Of a stretch of DNA of 64,000 bases, positions 25,463 through 35,207 are shown piece after piece. The position numbers were made by a program, and so were the translations under genes. Within the stretch, counting starts at the first letter, position 1. Each line of letters starts with the position of its first letter. Source of the DNA: Lachnospiraceae bacterium (GTDB lineage: Bacteria > Bacillota > Clostridia > Lachnospirales > Lachnospiraceae); contig JAGAQJ010000049.1 of the NCBI GenBank assembly GCA_017622845.1, positions 1-64,000 of the forward strand. Direction: 5' to 3'. The notes under the pieces were generated by a model. It ran no database searches. It was given only the letters and a program-made list of their open reading frames with translations, and was not told the DNA's origin.

Positions 25463-27280
25463 ATGGCAGCAAAAAACAGTACGGGAAGACGCAACATGAC
25501 TGTACAGAAAAGGAAGACCTTTGTACTGTGTGTTATGTCGGTGGCAGCGCTTTTGCTGTTAGGAGTGCGTGTAGGATATTTGATGATTATGTGCTCTGAG
25601 CATTATACAGAGCTTGCAACGCAGCTTCATGAGAGGGAGCGTGACATTAAAGCCGCAAGGGGCAGAATTATTGATTCTACAGGAACAGTGCTTGCAGATA
25701 ACAAGACCGTGTGTACCATATCCGTTATACATAGTCAGGTGAAAGAGCCGGAACAGGTGATTGAAGTGTTGAGCCGCGAACTGGGACTTTCTGAGGAGTA
25801 TGTGCGTAAGCGCGTGGAAAAGTACAGCGCAAGAGAGCGCATCAAAAGCAATGTGGATAAGGAGACAGGAGACAGAATACGCAGCCTTGATATGGCAGGC
25901 GTGAAGGTTGATGAGGATTACAAGAGATATTATCCGTACGGAGAGCTTGCCTCCAAAGTGCTGGGATTTACCGGCGGGGATAATCAGGGAATTATCGGAC
26001 TGGAGGTTTCCTACGAAGAATATCTGACAGGAAAAAAGGGGCAGATATTGACGCTCACGGACGCTAAGGGCATTGAATTGGACGGCATGGGGGAGCGGAG
26101 GCAGGAGCCTGAGGCAGGAAAGGATTTGTATATCAGCCTGGATATCAATATTCAGAAATATGCTACACAACTGGCAAAGCAGGCATATGAGACAAAACAG
26201 GCAGCAGGAGTATCCATTATTGTCATGAATGTCAATAACGGGGAGATTCTTGCCATGACAGATGTGCCGGAATTTAACCTCAATGAGCCGTTCACGCTGA
26301 TTGAAGAATTTCAGGTGCAGGAAATCGAAAAGGAAACAGAAGAACAGACAACACAGCAGGACGAGGAAAATCAGACAGAAGAGAAGCAGGAAACAAGAGA
26401 AAGTACACAGGATTTGCTGAATAAGATGTGGAGAAATGGCTGTATTAATGATACATATGAGCCGGGCTCCACATTTAAAATTATTACAGCGGCAGCAGGA
26501 CTTGAAAGCGGCGTTGTAAGCCTGAATGATAACTTTTCCTGTCCGGGTTTTATCGTTGTAGATGACAGGAGAATACGCTGTCATAAGATATCGGGACATG
26601 GAGCGGAAGATTTTACCCATGCAGTTATGAATTCCTGCAATCCGGTTTTTATCACAGTAGGCTTAAGGATTGGCGCGGAACGTTATTATGAATATTTCAC
26701 GAAGTTTGGATTAAAGCAGAAAACAGGGATTGATTTGCCAGGTGAGGCGGGAACGATTATGCATCAGCCGGATAAAATAGGCGAAGTGGAGCTTGCGACA
26801 ATTTCCTTCGGGCAGTCTTTTCAGATTACACCGCTCCGGCTTATGACAACAGTTTCGGGATTGATAAATGGCGGCAGACTGGTAACTCCCCATTTCGGTG
26901 TCAAGGCGATGAGCGCAGACAGCACAATGGTTGAGGAGTTTACTTATCCGGTGTCAGAGGGAATCGTATCTGCAGAAACGACAGAGAAGCTAAAGTATGT
27001 ATTAGAGCAAGTGGTAGAAAACGGCGGCGGCAAAAACGGATATGTGGAGGGCTTCCGGATAGGCGGCAAAACGGCTACAAGCCAGACGCTTCCAAGAGGA
27101 ACCGGCAGGTACATCGCTTCTTTTCTGGGATTTGCACCAGCGGATAACCCTAAAGTGATGGCGCTCGCCATCATAGATACACCGCAGGGAACTTACTATG
27201 GCGGACAAATAGCAGCACCGATTGTGCGCCAGCTTTTTGAAAATATACTTCCATATTTAGAGGAAATGGATTATAATTGA
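25463..27280 (+). CDS. Class B penicillin-binding protein (SpoVD/FtsI-like)
   Basis: 605 residues. One N-terminal membrane helix (about 20-40), dimerisation domain with the conserved RGRI-type motif (AARGRIID), then transpeptidase motifs STFK (Ser336-Lys339), SCN (391-393) and KTAT (536-539). The last has Ala where most PBPs have Gly (KTGT). A Glu/Gln/Thr-rich insertion lies before the STFK motif at about 290-315. There is no C-terminal PASTA domain, unlike B. subtilis SpoVD. By gene order (second PBP after ftsL) it matches spoVD, which serves cortex synthesis in spores; spoIIGA, sigE and sigG downstream make a sporulation role plausible but unproven. The ribosome-binding site is weak (AGAGGG). 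Confidence 0.88.
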   Translation: MAAKNSTGRRNMTVQKRKTFVLCVMSVAALLLLGVRVGYLMIMCSEHYTELATQLHERERDIKAARGRIIDSTGTVLADNKTVCTISVIHSQVKEPEQVIEVLSRELGLSEEYVRKRVEKYSARERIKSNVDKETGDRIRSLDMAGVKVDEDYKRYYPYGELASKVLGFTGGDNQGIIGLEVSYEEYLTGKKGQILTLTDAKGIELDGMGERRQEPEAGKDLYISLDINIQKYATQLAKQAYETKQAAGVSIIVMNVNNGEILAMTDVPEFNLNEPFTLIEEFQVQEIEKETEEQTTQQDEENQTEEKQETRESTQDLLNKMWRNGCINDTYEPGSTFKIITAAAGLESGVVSLNDNFSCPGFIVVDDRRIRCHKISGHGAEDFTHAVMNSCNPVFITVGLRIGAERYYEYFTKFGLKQKTGIDLPGEAGTIMHQPDKIGEVELATISFGQSFQITPLRLMTTVSGLINGGRLVTPHFGVKAMSADSTMVEEFTYPVSEGIVSAETTEKLKYVLEQVVENGGGKNGYVEGFRIGGKTATSQTLPRGTGRYIASFLGFAPADNPKVMALAIIDTPQGTYYGGQIAAPIVRQLFENILPYLEEMDYN

Positions 27281-27315
27281 GTTTTGAAATAAGTTAATGT
27301 TAAATGGAGGTAAAA

Positions 27316-28701
27316 ATGATTAATATAAAGGATAAAAAAGTAATCATTGTCGGAACCGGAAAGAGCGGTATTGGTTCTGCTGTATTGCTTGAAAAAAATG
27401 GCGCACTGCCAATCATTTATGACAGCAGTGAAAAGGCGCAGGAGGAAACGGTAAAGGCTTCTGTCCGGGAAAAGCTCGGGCATGACACAAAAGCAAAGCT
27501 TTATACCGGCACATTTCCGAAAGAGATAACCGAGGGGGTGGAGCTTGCCGTGTTAAGTCCCGGCGTCCCTGCAGATGCGGATTTTGTGTTGTATATGAAG
27601 GAACAGGGGATTCACATCTGGGGAGAGATTGAGCTTGCCTATCATTTTGCAAAGGGCAGAGTGCTTGCAATCACAGGCACGAACGGAAAGACGACGACAA
27701 CCTCGCTGGTAGGACAGATTATGCAGGAGTATTTTGACAGTGTGTATATTGTAGGCAATATCGGAAATCCATACACGGATGCCGCACCGCTTATGAAGGA
27801 GGATACGGTGTCTGTTGCGGAGATTTCAAGCTTCCAGCTTGAGACGATTGAGCATTTCCATCCGCAGGTGTCCGCGATATTGAATATCACGCCGGATCAC
27901 TTGAACCGCCATCATACGATGGAAAATTATGCGGCGGCAAAAGAAGCAATAACGATGAATCAGACAAAAGAGGATTTCTGTATTTTGAACTATGAAAATG
28001 AGTATACCAGAGCATTTGGGGACAGATGTCCTGCCGCGGTTGTATTTTTTTCCTCTGCCAGGAAGCTTGAAAATGGAATTTATCTGGATGGCGAGGAGAT
28101 TTATCTTGCAAGGAATGGGAAGCCGCAGCGGCTTTTGAATGTTAAGACTGACATGAATCTGGTCGGAATCTGCAACATCGAAAATGTGATGGCGGCCATC
28201 GGAATCAGCATGAGCGCCGGCGTGCCGATGGACAATATTCTTGCAGCGATAAAGCGCTTTGTCGCGGTAGAGCACAGAATCGAGTATGTAGCAACCAAAA
28301 AGGGAGTCATGTACTACAATGATTCCAAGGCAACCAACACAGATGCGGCAATACAGGGAATAAAGGCTATGGATAAGCCGACAATACTGATAGGAGGCGG
28401 TTATGACAAGGGAAGCACGTATGATGACTGGATTAACAGCTTTGATGGAAAGGTCAAAAAATTAGTCCTAATCGGACAGACAAGGGAAAAGATTGCGGAG
28501 TGTGCAGAAAATTGCGGCTTTCCTAAAGAAAACATTATATTTGAGAATACCTTTGAGGCGGCGCTTGACACTTGTGTGAGAGAGGCTGCGGCAGGCGATG
28601 CAGTGCTTTTATCACCTGCCTGTGCAAGCTGGGGAATGTTTCCGAATTATGAGGTGAGGGGTAAGCAGTTCAAGGAATATGTAAAGAATTTAAGGGAGTG
28701 A
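27316..28701 (+). CDS. murD: UDP-N-acetylmuramoyl-L-alanine--D-glutamate ligase
   Basis: 461 residues from the ATG at 27316, which has TGGAGG five bases upstream; an ATG at 27304 overlaps that site. It adds D-Glu to UDP-MurNAc-L-Ala in the cytoplasm with ATP. Seen are the N-terminal UDP-binding VGTGKSGIGSA, the P-loop GTNGKTTTTSL, NITPDHLNRHH, YNDSKATN and the C-terminal SPACASWGMFPNYEVRGKQF of Mur ligases. mraY, which normally precedes murD in this cluster, is absent. Confidence 0.96.
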   Translation: MINIKDKKVIIVGTGKSGIGSAVLLEKNGALPIIYDSSEKAQEETVKASVREKLGHDTKAKLYTGTFPKEITEGVELAVLSPGVPADADFVLYMKEQGIHIWGEIELAYHFAKGRVLAITGTNGKTTTTSLVGQIMQEYFDSVYIVGNIGNPYTDAAPLMKEDTVSVAEISSFQLETIEHFHPQVSAILNITPDHLNRHHTMENYAAAKEAITMNQTKEDFCILNYENEYTRAFGDRCPAAVVFFSSARKLENGIYLDGEEIYLARNGKPQRLLNVKTDMNLVGICNIENVMAAIGISMSAGVPMDNILAAIKRFVAVEHRIEYVATKKGVMYYNDSKATNTDAAIQGIKAMDKPTILIGGGYDKGSTYDDWINSFDGKVKKLVLIGQTREKIAECAENCGFPKENIIFENTFEAALDTCVREAAAGDAVLLSPACASWGMFPNYEVRGKQFKEYVKNLRE

Positions 28702-28705
28702 TATC

Positions 28706-29857
28706 GTGGCAAAGGAACCGATTAAATTCCGAAGCAGTAAGCATAATATGGACTATATCCTTCTGACAGTGGTGCTGTTCCTGGTTGGCTTTGGACTTTT
28801 AATGATATACTCAGTAAGCTCGTATGAAGCGAGCGTAGAGTTTGGCGATTCGGCATATTATCTGAAAAATCAGGCGCAGTCAACAATGATTGGCTTTGTC
28901 GGGCTGTTTGTGATGATAAAGTTTCCGTACAAGGCACTGCAGAAAATGGATGTAATGGCGCTTCTGGTGTCTGCCGTGTTAATCATACTTGTGAAGTCAC
29001 CGCTTGGCATTACCAGAAACGGCGCAAGCCGCTGGATTAATCTGGGCTTTATCACCTTCCAGCCTGCGGAGGTTGCCAAGATAGGAGTTATTATTTATCT
29101 GGCCAGTATTATTCAAAGACTGGAAAGCCTTGGGAAAAATGTAATACGTACTCCCAAGGGGCTTGCGATTATCCTTGTTCCACCTACAATTATAGCTGGA
29201 TTAATTTACCTGATAACCAATAACTTAAGTTCGGCGATTATTGTAATGGGTATCGCTGTTGCCATGCTTTTTGTGGCTGTGCCGGATTACAAGTGGTTTG
29301 TGGCAATCGGCGCGGCAGGCGTAGCAGCCGTGGCAGCGCTTGTCATAGCAGTTTCCAATGCTGATGCGACAGGCTCAAACTTTCGATTGGCACGTATTCA
29401 GGCATGGCTTGATCCGGAGTCTTACAGTACGGACAGAGCATTTCAGACGCTTCAGGCATTATATGCGATAGGCTCAGGCGGCATATGGGGAAAAGGGCTT
29501 GGACAGAGCATGCAGAAGAGAGGATTTCTGCCCGAGGCGCAGAACGATATGATTTTCTCTATTATCTGTGAGGAGCTTGGGCTGTTTGGTGCATTTACGA
29601 TTATTCTGCTGTTTGTGGTGCTGATATGGAGCTGTATGGTGATAGCCAACAAGACAATGGACCGGTTTGGTTCTCTTTTGGTGGTGGGGGTAATGGCGCA
29701 TTATGCCATACAGGTTATCCTGAATATTGCCGTTGTGACCAATACGATACCCAATACAGGCATTACGCTGCCGTTTATCAGCTATGGCGGCACATCGACG
29801 CTGTTTCTGCTGATGGAAATCGGCATTGTGCTGAATGTCAGCAAATACTGCAGGTAA
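28706..29857 (+). CDS. ftsW: Peptidoglycan polymerase FtsW (SEDS family)
   Basis: 383 residues, GTG start with GGGAG upstream, four bases after murD. About ten membrane segments with SEDS hallmarks: NGASRWINLGFITFQPAE (the RWI...QPSE-type block), a long external loop containing SYSTDRAFQTLQALYAIGSGG, PEAQNDMIFSIICEELG, and the C-terminal LPFISYGGTS. It polymerises lipid II glycan chains at the septum together with a class B PBP, two of which are encoded just upstream. Position alone does not separate FtsW from the sporulation SEDS protein SpoVE, which occupies this slot in B. subtilis. Confidence 0.93.
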   Translation: MAKEPIKFRSSKHNMDYILLTVVLFLVGFGLLMIYSVSSYEASVEFGDSAYYLKNQAQSTMIGFVGLFVMIKFPYKALQKMDVMALLVSAVLIILVKSPLGITRNGASRWINLGFITFQPAEVAKIGVIIYLASIIQRLESLGKNVIRTPKGLAIILVPPTIIAGLIYLITNNLSSAIIVMGIAVAMLFVAVPDYKWFVAIGAAGVAAVAALVIAVSNADATGSNFRLARIQAWLDPESYSTDRAFQTLQALYAIGSGGIWGKGLGQSMQKRGFLPEAQNDMIFSIICEELGLFGAFTIILLFVVLIWSCMVIANKTMDRFGSLLVVGVMAHYAIQVILNIAVVTNTIPNTGITLPFISYGGTSTLFLLMEIGIVLNVSKYCR

Positions 29858-29921
29858 ATGGAAATTTTAACAATGCCGCTGCATATAATATTATAATTCA
29901 TGTTTTTATGTGGTGAAGCCT

Positions 29922-31244
29922 ATGACCCGTTTTGGCAGAAATAATGAGTCTATACGGATGGAGGGTAAAAATGCGCTGAACGGCAGAATACGGATACAAG
30001 GGTCTAAGAATGCGGCGCTTCCGATACTGGCAGCATGCATGCTGATTCCGGATAAGTGCGTGCTGAAGAACTGTCCGGATATTACCGATATCGGATACAT
30101 GTGCAGTCTCCTGAAAAGTACCGGCGCTGTGGTGGACGCAAAGCCCGTAACAGGGCAGACAGGGCTTTGCCTTGAGATTGATGCGCAGAATGTGAAGGAG
30201 CACAGACTGCCGGAGAAATATGTTTCAGCAATGCGCTCTTCGGTTGTATTGATGGGAGCCATGCTTGGGCGGCTTGGCGAGGTGTGTGTGAATTATCCGG
30301 GAGGCTGCGTAATCGGTGAACGGCCGATTGATTTGCATCTGAGCGGTCTTGAAAGACTTGGCGCACAGATATGGACAGAAGGAAACCACATTCATGCATA
30401 TGCAGACGAATTGAAAGGCGCAGTAATTGCTTTTCCGTTTTCCAGTGTGGGTGCGACACAGAATACGATTCTGGCGGCAGTTACGGCAAAGGGAACGACA
30501 GTCATAAAAAATGCAGCCAGAGAGCCTGAAATTGTGGAGCTGTGCCGTTTTTTAAATCAGGCAGGAGCAAGAATTGAACTTTCCGATACCTTTATGGAAC
30601 AGGGAAAGCTTGTGATTCACGGCGTGGAGCTTTCAAGGCTTCACGGAGTGGAGTACGATATCCCTTCTGACCGGATTGTTGCAGGAACTTATCTGTTTGC
30701 AGCGCTGGCAGCAGGCGGAGAGGTCCGTCTGGAAAATATTCCCATAGGACAAATGGACAGCGTTTGCGGTATTATTACAAGGATGGGAGCAGCAGTTGTG
30801 CAGTGTCCGGAAGACAAAGCGATTCAAGTCAATGCAATTGACAGAGACCGGATTGTTAATATTCCATACATAGAGACTGATGTATATCCAGCATTTCCGA
30901 CAGACCTGCAGTCACCGCTGCTTGCAGCGGCATGTATGGCAAAGGGAAGGCTGATACTCAAGGAGAAAATCTTTTCAAGCAGATTCCGCATTGTGGAGGA
31001 GTTGCAGCGAATGGGAGCCGATGTCACCATAGACAGGGATACCGCAGTAGTCACCGGCGGCAGAGAGCTTGAGGGGCGCAATGTCATAGCCAGAGAGCTT
31101 CGCGGCGGTGCAGCGCTGGTGATTGCAGGCTTATGCGCATCAGGAATTACGACAGTAGCAGACTGCGGATATATCTGCAGGGGTTATCAGGACATTGTGG
31201 GCGATTTGGCAGGACTGGGTGCCAGGATAGGCTATGTGGATTAG
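29922..31244 (+). CDS. murA: UDP-N-acetylglucosamine 1-carboxyvinyltransferase
   Basis: 440 residues from the ATG at 29922. It transfers enolpyruvate from PEP to UDP-GlcNAc, the first committed step of peptidoglycan synthesis. Conserved elements are GSKNAALPILAA (substrate Lys and Asn), the active-site loop GGCVIGERPIDLH with Cys129 (the fosfomycin target residue), and TDLQSPLLAA near 330. Cys rather than Asp at the loop predicts fosfomycin sensitivity at the target level. GGTGAAG lies before the chosen ATG; the upstream GTG at 29910 has none. It occupies the place where murG is expected. Confidence 0.93.
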   Translation: MTRFGRNNESIRMEGKNALNGRIRIQGSKNAALPILAACMLIPDKCVLKNCPDITDIGYMCSLLKSTGAVVDAKPVTGQTGLCLEIDAQNVKEHRLPEKYVSAMRSSVVLMGAMLGRLGEVCVNYPGGCVIGERPIDLHLSGLERLGAQIWTEGNHIHAYADELKGAVIAFPFSSVGATQNTILAAVTAKGTTVIKNAAREPEIVELCRFLNQAGARIELSDTFMEQGKLVIHGVELSRLHGVEYDIPSDRIVAGTYLFAALAAGGEVRLENIPIGQMDSVCGIITRMGAAVVQCPEDKAIQVNAIDRDRIVNIPYIETDVYPAFPTDLQSPLLAAACMAKGRLILKEKIFSSRFRIVEELQRMGADVTIDRDTAVVTGGRELEGRNVIARELRGGAALVIAGLCASGITTVADCGYICRGYQDIVGDLAGLGARIGYVD

Positions 31245-31292
31245 GGTGGATTTGGATGGCTGGTAAGCCGCAGGTACAAGGAAATGGTCATA

Positions 31293-32084
31293 ATGAAGAA
31301 AAAGGCTGAAGAGAAAGCAAAGAGAATCACGAAAAAAAGCGGCAGTACAATTGCGAAAATGCCTGACACAAGGTTGAAGGTGCGTATTATTATCGCATTA
31401 GGCATCATCAATGTGCTTCTGCTGGCTTCATACTTTGTATTGACGCATTATACAGTCAAAAATGTTCAGGTGGACGGCAATAAGCATTATTCCGCAGAAG
31501 AGATCAAGGCTATGATCATGACCGGATATTTTGGGGATAATTCCCTCTATCTGTCTCTCAAATATAAAAACAAGGATATAGAGGGAGTTCCGTTTATAGA
31601 GACAATGGATGTAGTGGTCCAGTCCAATGACACGATTCGGATTATCGTATATGAAAAGGCTCTTGCAGGCTATGTGCAGTATCTTGGAAGGTATATGTAT
31701 TTTGATAATGAAGGAGTCATTGTCGAAGCGTCAAAGGTTACAACAAAAGGCATTCCGCAGGTGACAGGACTGAAATTTGACCATGTGGTACTTTATGAGA
31801 AGCTTCCGGTGGAAAATGACCAGATTTTTCAAAATATACTGACCATTACAAAGCTGCTGAACAAATACGATGTGATTTGTGATAAAATACAGTTTGATAG
31901 TAATTATAATGTTACCTTAGGCTATGACAGCGTAAAAGTTAATATCGGTCCTTTAGAAAATCTTGACGAAAAATTGATGCAGCTGCCAAAGATTCTGCCA
32001 TCTTTGGAGGGAAAAAAGGGGACGCTTGACCTGCAGAATTATACGGCTGACCGAAAAAGCATCACTTTTGAGAGAGAAAATTAG
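31293..32084 (+). CDS. ftsQ: Cell division protein FtsQ/DivIB
   Basis: 263 residues from the ATG at 31293 (AAGGAA nine bases upstream; an ATG at 31284 overlaps it). A Lys-rich cytoplasmic segment, one membrane helix (IIIALGIINVLLLASYFVL), then a POTRA domain starting YTVKNVQVDGNKHYSAEEI and a beta domain. This is the bitopic layout of FtsQ/DivIB, which holds FtsL and DivIC in the divisome. It lies directly upstream of ftsZ, as in many Clostridia. Overall similarity in the family is low but the POTRA start and context make the call secure. Confidence 0.9.
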   Translation: MKKKAEEKAKRITKKSGSTIAKMPDTRLKVRIIIALGIINVLLLASYFVLTHYTVKNVQVDGNKHYSAEEIKAMIMTGYFGDNSLYLSLKYKNKDIEGVPFIETMDVVVQSNDTIRIIVYEKALAGYVQYLGRYMYFDNEGVIVEASKVTTKGIPQVTGLKFDHVVLYEKLPVENDQIFQNILTITKLLNKYDVICDKIQFDSNYNVTLGYDSVKVNIGPLENLDEKLMQLPKILPSLEGKKGTLDLQNYTADRKSITFEREN

Positions 32085-32195
32085 AGGTTTACTATAAATT
32101 AAAAAGAAAAGCAAAAAATAGGTTGATTAATTGCCAAAAAAATTATATGATAAGTTAGATGGAATTTAATAGGAAGTGTGAAGGAGGAAGGAAAC

Positions 32196-33392
32196 TTGCT
32201 CGAGATTAGATCAAATGAGACAGATGCCGCAGCAAGAATTATTGTTGTAGGTGTAGGCGGTGCAGGTAATAATGCCGTAAACCGAATGATAGATGAGACG
32301 ATAACAGGTGTTGAGTTTATTGGGGTTAATACAGATAAGCAGGCTTTACAGCTCTGTAAGGCGCAGAAGCTTTTACAGATTGGCGAGAAGCTTACCAAGG
32401 GGCTTGGCGCAGGCGCTAAGCCGGAGGTAGGAGAGAAAGCGGCTGAGGAAAGCTCAGAGGATATAAAGGAAGCATTAAAGGGTGCAGACATGGTATTTGT
32501 CACCTGCGGCATGGGTGGCGGTACCGGTACGGGTGCAGCGCCTATTGTAGCAGCGATTGCTAAGGAGATGGGTATCCTTACGGTCGGTGTTGTCACAAAG
32601 CCCTTTAAATTTGAGGCGCGCACACGTATGACAAATGCGCTGACAGGTATACAAAAATTAAAGGAGCATGTCGATACGCTTATTGTAATTCCAAATGATA
32701 AGCTGCTTGAGATTGTGGACAGGCGGACAACCATGCCGGATGCCTTAAAGAAGGCTGATGAGGTGCTTCAGCAGTCTGTTCAGGGCATCACGGATTTGAT
32801 TAATGTTCCTTCTGTTATCAATCTTGACTTTGCTGATGTGCAGACAGTTATGAAGGACAAGGGTATCGCGCATATCGGTATCGGTTACGGTACCGGTGAG
32901 GAAAAGGCAGCCGATGCAATCAAGATGGCGGTAGAGTCACCGCTTCTTGAGACAACACTAAGCGGAGCTACCGATGTAATTCTGAATATTTCAGGTGATA
33001 TCTCCATCTTTGATGCAAATGACGCTGCAAGCTATGTACAGGAGCTTGCAGGAGAGGATATCAATGTTATCTTTGGTGCGATGTACAATAAGGATATGGC
33101 AGATTCCTGTTCGGTTACGGTTATTGCTACCGGTATTGTGGAGTCTGTTCCTAATTCGCCGATTAACAACATGGGTAAGATTAACAGCAATTTTTCCGTT
33201 AAGCCGGGCAATGTGCCCAATACGCCTGTAAGGCCAAGGCCGCAGCCAACTGCCGGAATTAACGGAATGCAGTCAAAAGGACAGGCTTCCGCCGCACCGG
33301 TACGGTCTGCGACAGGCATCAAGCCTCCTGCGGATTTGAGAAGCAATGTGAAGGAGCAGACGTTAAATATTCCCAATTTCTTAAAGAGATAA
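32196..33392 (+). CDS. ftsZ: Cell division protein FtsZ
   Basis: 398 residues, the tubulin-like GTPase forming the division ring. Motifs are [14 protein letters not shown], the signature [10 protein letters not shown], the T7-loop NLDFADV and the C-terminal tail [10 protein letters not shown] that binds FtsA, SepF and similar partners. The start is taken as TTG at 32196, with AAGGAGG (32181-32187) eight bases upstream, giving MLEIRSNE like other clostridial FtsZ; a GTG at 32178 lies before that site. The use of TTG may keep translation modest. A weak promoter-like pair (TTGCCA, TATATG) lies at 32131-32159. It is followed by a strong terminator. Confidence 0.96.
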   Translation: MLEIRSNETDAAARIIVVGVGGAGNNAVNRMIDETITGVEFIGVNTDKQALQLCKAQKLLQIGEKLTKGLGAGAKPEVGEKAAEESSEDIKEALKGADMVFVTCGMGGGTGTGAAPIVAAIAKEMGILTVGVVTKPFKFEARTRMTNALTGIQKLKEHVDTLIVIPNDKLLEIVDRRTTMPDALKKADEVLQQSVQGITDLINVPSVINLDFADVQTVMKDKGIAHIGIGYGTGEEKAADAIKMAVESPLLETTLSGATDVILNISGDISIFDANDAASYVQELAGEDINVIFGAMYNKDMADSCSVTVIATGIVESVPNSPINNMGKINSNFSVKPGNVPNTPVRPRPQPTAGINGMQSKGQASAAPVRSATGIKPPADLRSNVKEQTLNIPNFLKR

Positions 33393-33440
33393 TACGAAGC
33401 TACATAATAAAAATAAAGTCGAAAAATAAATGTGAATACG

Positions 33441-33475
33441 TCCCATGCTTTGACAAAAAAGCATGGGATTTTTTT
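33441..33475 (+). terminator. Terminator after ftsZ
   Basis: Eleven-base arms TCCCATGCTTT (33441-33451) and its complement (33458-33468), then a run of seven T. It separates the division cluster from the sporulation genes. Confidence 0.9.
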
Positions 33476-33564
33476 GTATACTGTTCCATAGCGTATTGAA
33501 AAGTATTTGATTACAGCTCCAGTGCCGGGCTGTTAAAACATATTTGAAGTACGCTTTGCCTGAA

Positions 33565-34368
33565 ATGGAGGTGATACGAATTTATGAGGTATATATTGAT
33601 ATCTATTTTATAGAAAACGGGATGATGGATGCGCAGCTTTTGATTCTGACAATGCTGCTGCTGAAGGAAAAAATCCTGCCGCGGAGACTGGCAGCAGCGT
33701 CCCTGACAGGAGGAATAGGAGCTGTACTGATTCTCTTGTCCGGTGTCGGATTCGGCATCGGCTACATTCTGCTTGTGCTTGTGCTTGACATGGTGATGCT
33801 TCTTGTGTGCATGAAGGGAATTCTTAGACGGGAGGAGGCATTTCAGAGGATTGCAATAGGAGTCATTTATCTGCATGGTATGGCATTTGCCTACGGAAAG
33901 CTGGTGGAATGCGCTGAAAGACTTGGGGCAGGAGGGGCGGCGCAGATTGTGGTGGCAGCCGGGATTACAGGTATTGTATGCTTTCTGCTTGTCTATCGCG
34001 CCCGTGCGAAGCGAAGATGCATTTATAAGGTGACACTGACAGAGAACGGTGAGAAAGTCGAGCTTAAGGCATTGTTTGATACAGGCAATCTTCTGACAGA
34101 CCCCATATCGGGCAAGCCTGTTTCGGTAATGGAGGATACGGAGATTATCAGGCAGTGGATTACAAAATATCCGCAGAAGTATAAAGCGATTCCTTATCGG
34201 AGCGTCGGAAAGGAACACGGGGTCCTTGAAGGGATTGTGGTAGATGAATTGGTCATACAGAAGGAAGAGGAACAGGTGGTAAAAAAGGAGACAATTGTAG
34301 CTCTCTATAAAGGAAGGCTTTCCGGCGAGGGAGCTTTTCAGATGATATTAAACCATAATCTGATATAA
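33565..34368 (+). CDS. spoIIGA: Sigma-E processing peptidase SpoIIGA
   Basis: About 267 residues. Five membrane segments in the N-terminal half, then a cytoplasmic aspartic-protease half with ALFDTGN (catalytic Asp about residue 172). It cuts the pro-sequence from sigma-E in the mother cell when activated by SpoIIR across the septum. Its substrate is encoded next, 15 bases downstream. The start is uncertain: ATG 33565 has no ribosome-binding site before it; the strong GGAGGTGAT (33567-33575) sits inside the reading frame, eight bases ahead of an ATT codon at 33580 that would begin a sequence (IYEVYIDIYFIEN) resembling other SpoIIGA N-termini. Confidence 0.88.
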   Translation: MEVIRIYEVYIDIYFIENGMMDAQLLILTMLLLKEKILPRRLAAASLTGGIGAVLILLSGVGFGIGYILLVLVLDMVMLLVCMKGILRREEAFQRIAIGVIYLHGMAFAYGKLVECAERLGAGGAAQIVVAAGITGIVCFLLVYRARAKRRCIYKVTLTENGEKVELKALFDTGNLLTDPISGKPVSVMEDTEIIRQWITKYPQKYKAIPYRSVGKEHGVLEGIVVDELVIQKEEEQVVKKETIVALYKGRLSGEGAFQMILNHNLI

Positions 34369-34383
34369 AGCAAAGGGAGGTTT

Positions 34384-35115
34384 ATGATGATTATTAAATT
34401 ATATTTGCCGGGAAGAGTAAGGCTGTCATTAGGCAAACATAACAATAAGGGTGCCGCAGGAAACGAAATACACTATATCGGAGGCTCAGAGGTGCTGCCC
34501 CCTCCGCTGGAGGGAGAGGAGGAAAACGAGGCGATTAACGGTCTGGAGACAGAAGGAGCAAACGAGGCAAGAGCGCTTCTGATTGAACACAATCTCAGGC
34601 TTGTGGTATATATTGCCAAGAAGTTTGACAACACGGGAGTGGGTGTGGAGGATTTGATTTCCATAGGAACGATTGGGCTGATTAAGGCAATTAATACCTT
34701 TAACCGCAGTAAAAATATTAAGCTTGCAACATATGCATCAAGATGCATTGAAAATGAAATTCTGATGTACCTGAGAAGAAATAATAAGACAAAGCTGGAG
34801 GTTTCCATTGACGAACCGTTAAATGTAGACTGGGATGGAAATGAACTACTTTTATCAGATATCCTCGGAACGGATGAAGATGTGATTTACAAGGACCTTG
34901 AGAATGAGGTGGAACGCAGCCAGTTAAAAAGAGCGATATCAAAGCTTGGAGAGCGTGAACGCACGATTATCATGCTCCGGTTTGGACTCAACAGTCCTGA
35001 TGACATGGAAATGACACAGAAAGAAGTAGCAGACTATCTTGGAATATCCCAGTCTTATATTTCAAGGCTCGAAAAAAAGATTATGAAAAGACTGAAAAAG
35101 GAAATGGTAAGCTGA
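34384..35115 (+). CDS. sigE: RNA polymerase sporulation sigma factor SigE (precursor)
   Basis: 243 residues. A short amphipathic pro-sequence ends at the processing site in [13 protein letters not shown], cut by SpoIIGA; regions 2 ([32 protein letters not shown]), 3 and 4 ([14 protein letters not shown] helix-turn-helix) follow. It directs the early mother-cell programme. The pro-sequence and the linked spoIIGA gene separate it from SigK, which has a different pro-region. GGGAGG precedes tandem ATGs; the first is used here. Confidence 0.96.
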   Translation: MMIIKLYLPGRVRLSLGKHNNKGAAGNEIHYIGGSEVLPPPLEGEEENEAINGLETEGANEARALLIEHNLRLVVYIAKKFDNTGVGVEDLISIGTIGLIKAINTFNRSKNIKLATYASRCIENEILMYLRRNNKTKLEVSIDEPLNVDWDGNELLLSDILGTDEDVIYKDLENEVERSQLKRAISKLGERERTIIMLRFGLNSPDDMEMTQKEVADYLGISQSYISRLEKKIMKRLKKEMVS

Positions 35116-35160
35116 CAGGATTCATACAGACGCATTTACGCCCTTTGTACATATGTCCGT

Positions 35161-35179
35161 ACAGGCATTCATTGCCTGT
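35161..35179 (+). promoter_or_regulatory. Small hairpin between sigE and sigG
   Basis: Perfect 7-base arms ACAGGCA/TGCCTGT with loop TTCAT, about 18 bases before the sigG ribosome-binding site. No T-run follows, so it is not a terminator; it may influence read-through or translation of sigG. Confidence 0.35.
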
Positions 35180-35207
35180 TGGGCATAGACTATAGGAGGG
35201 TATAAGA

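Noticed and set aside
25559..26620. 353-codon open frame on the minus strand
   Set aside because: Antisense to the second PBP, with unnatural composition and no start signals.
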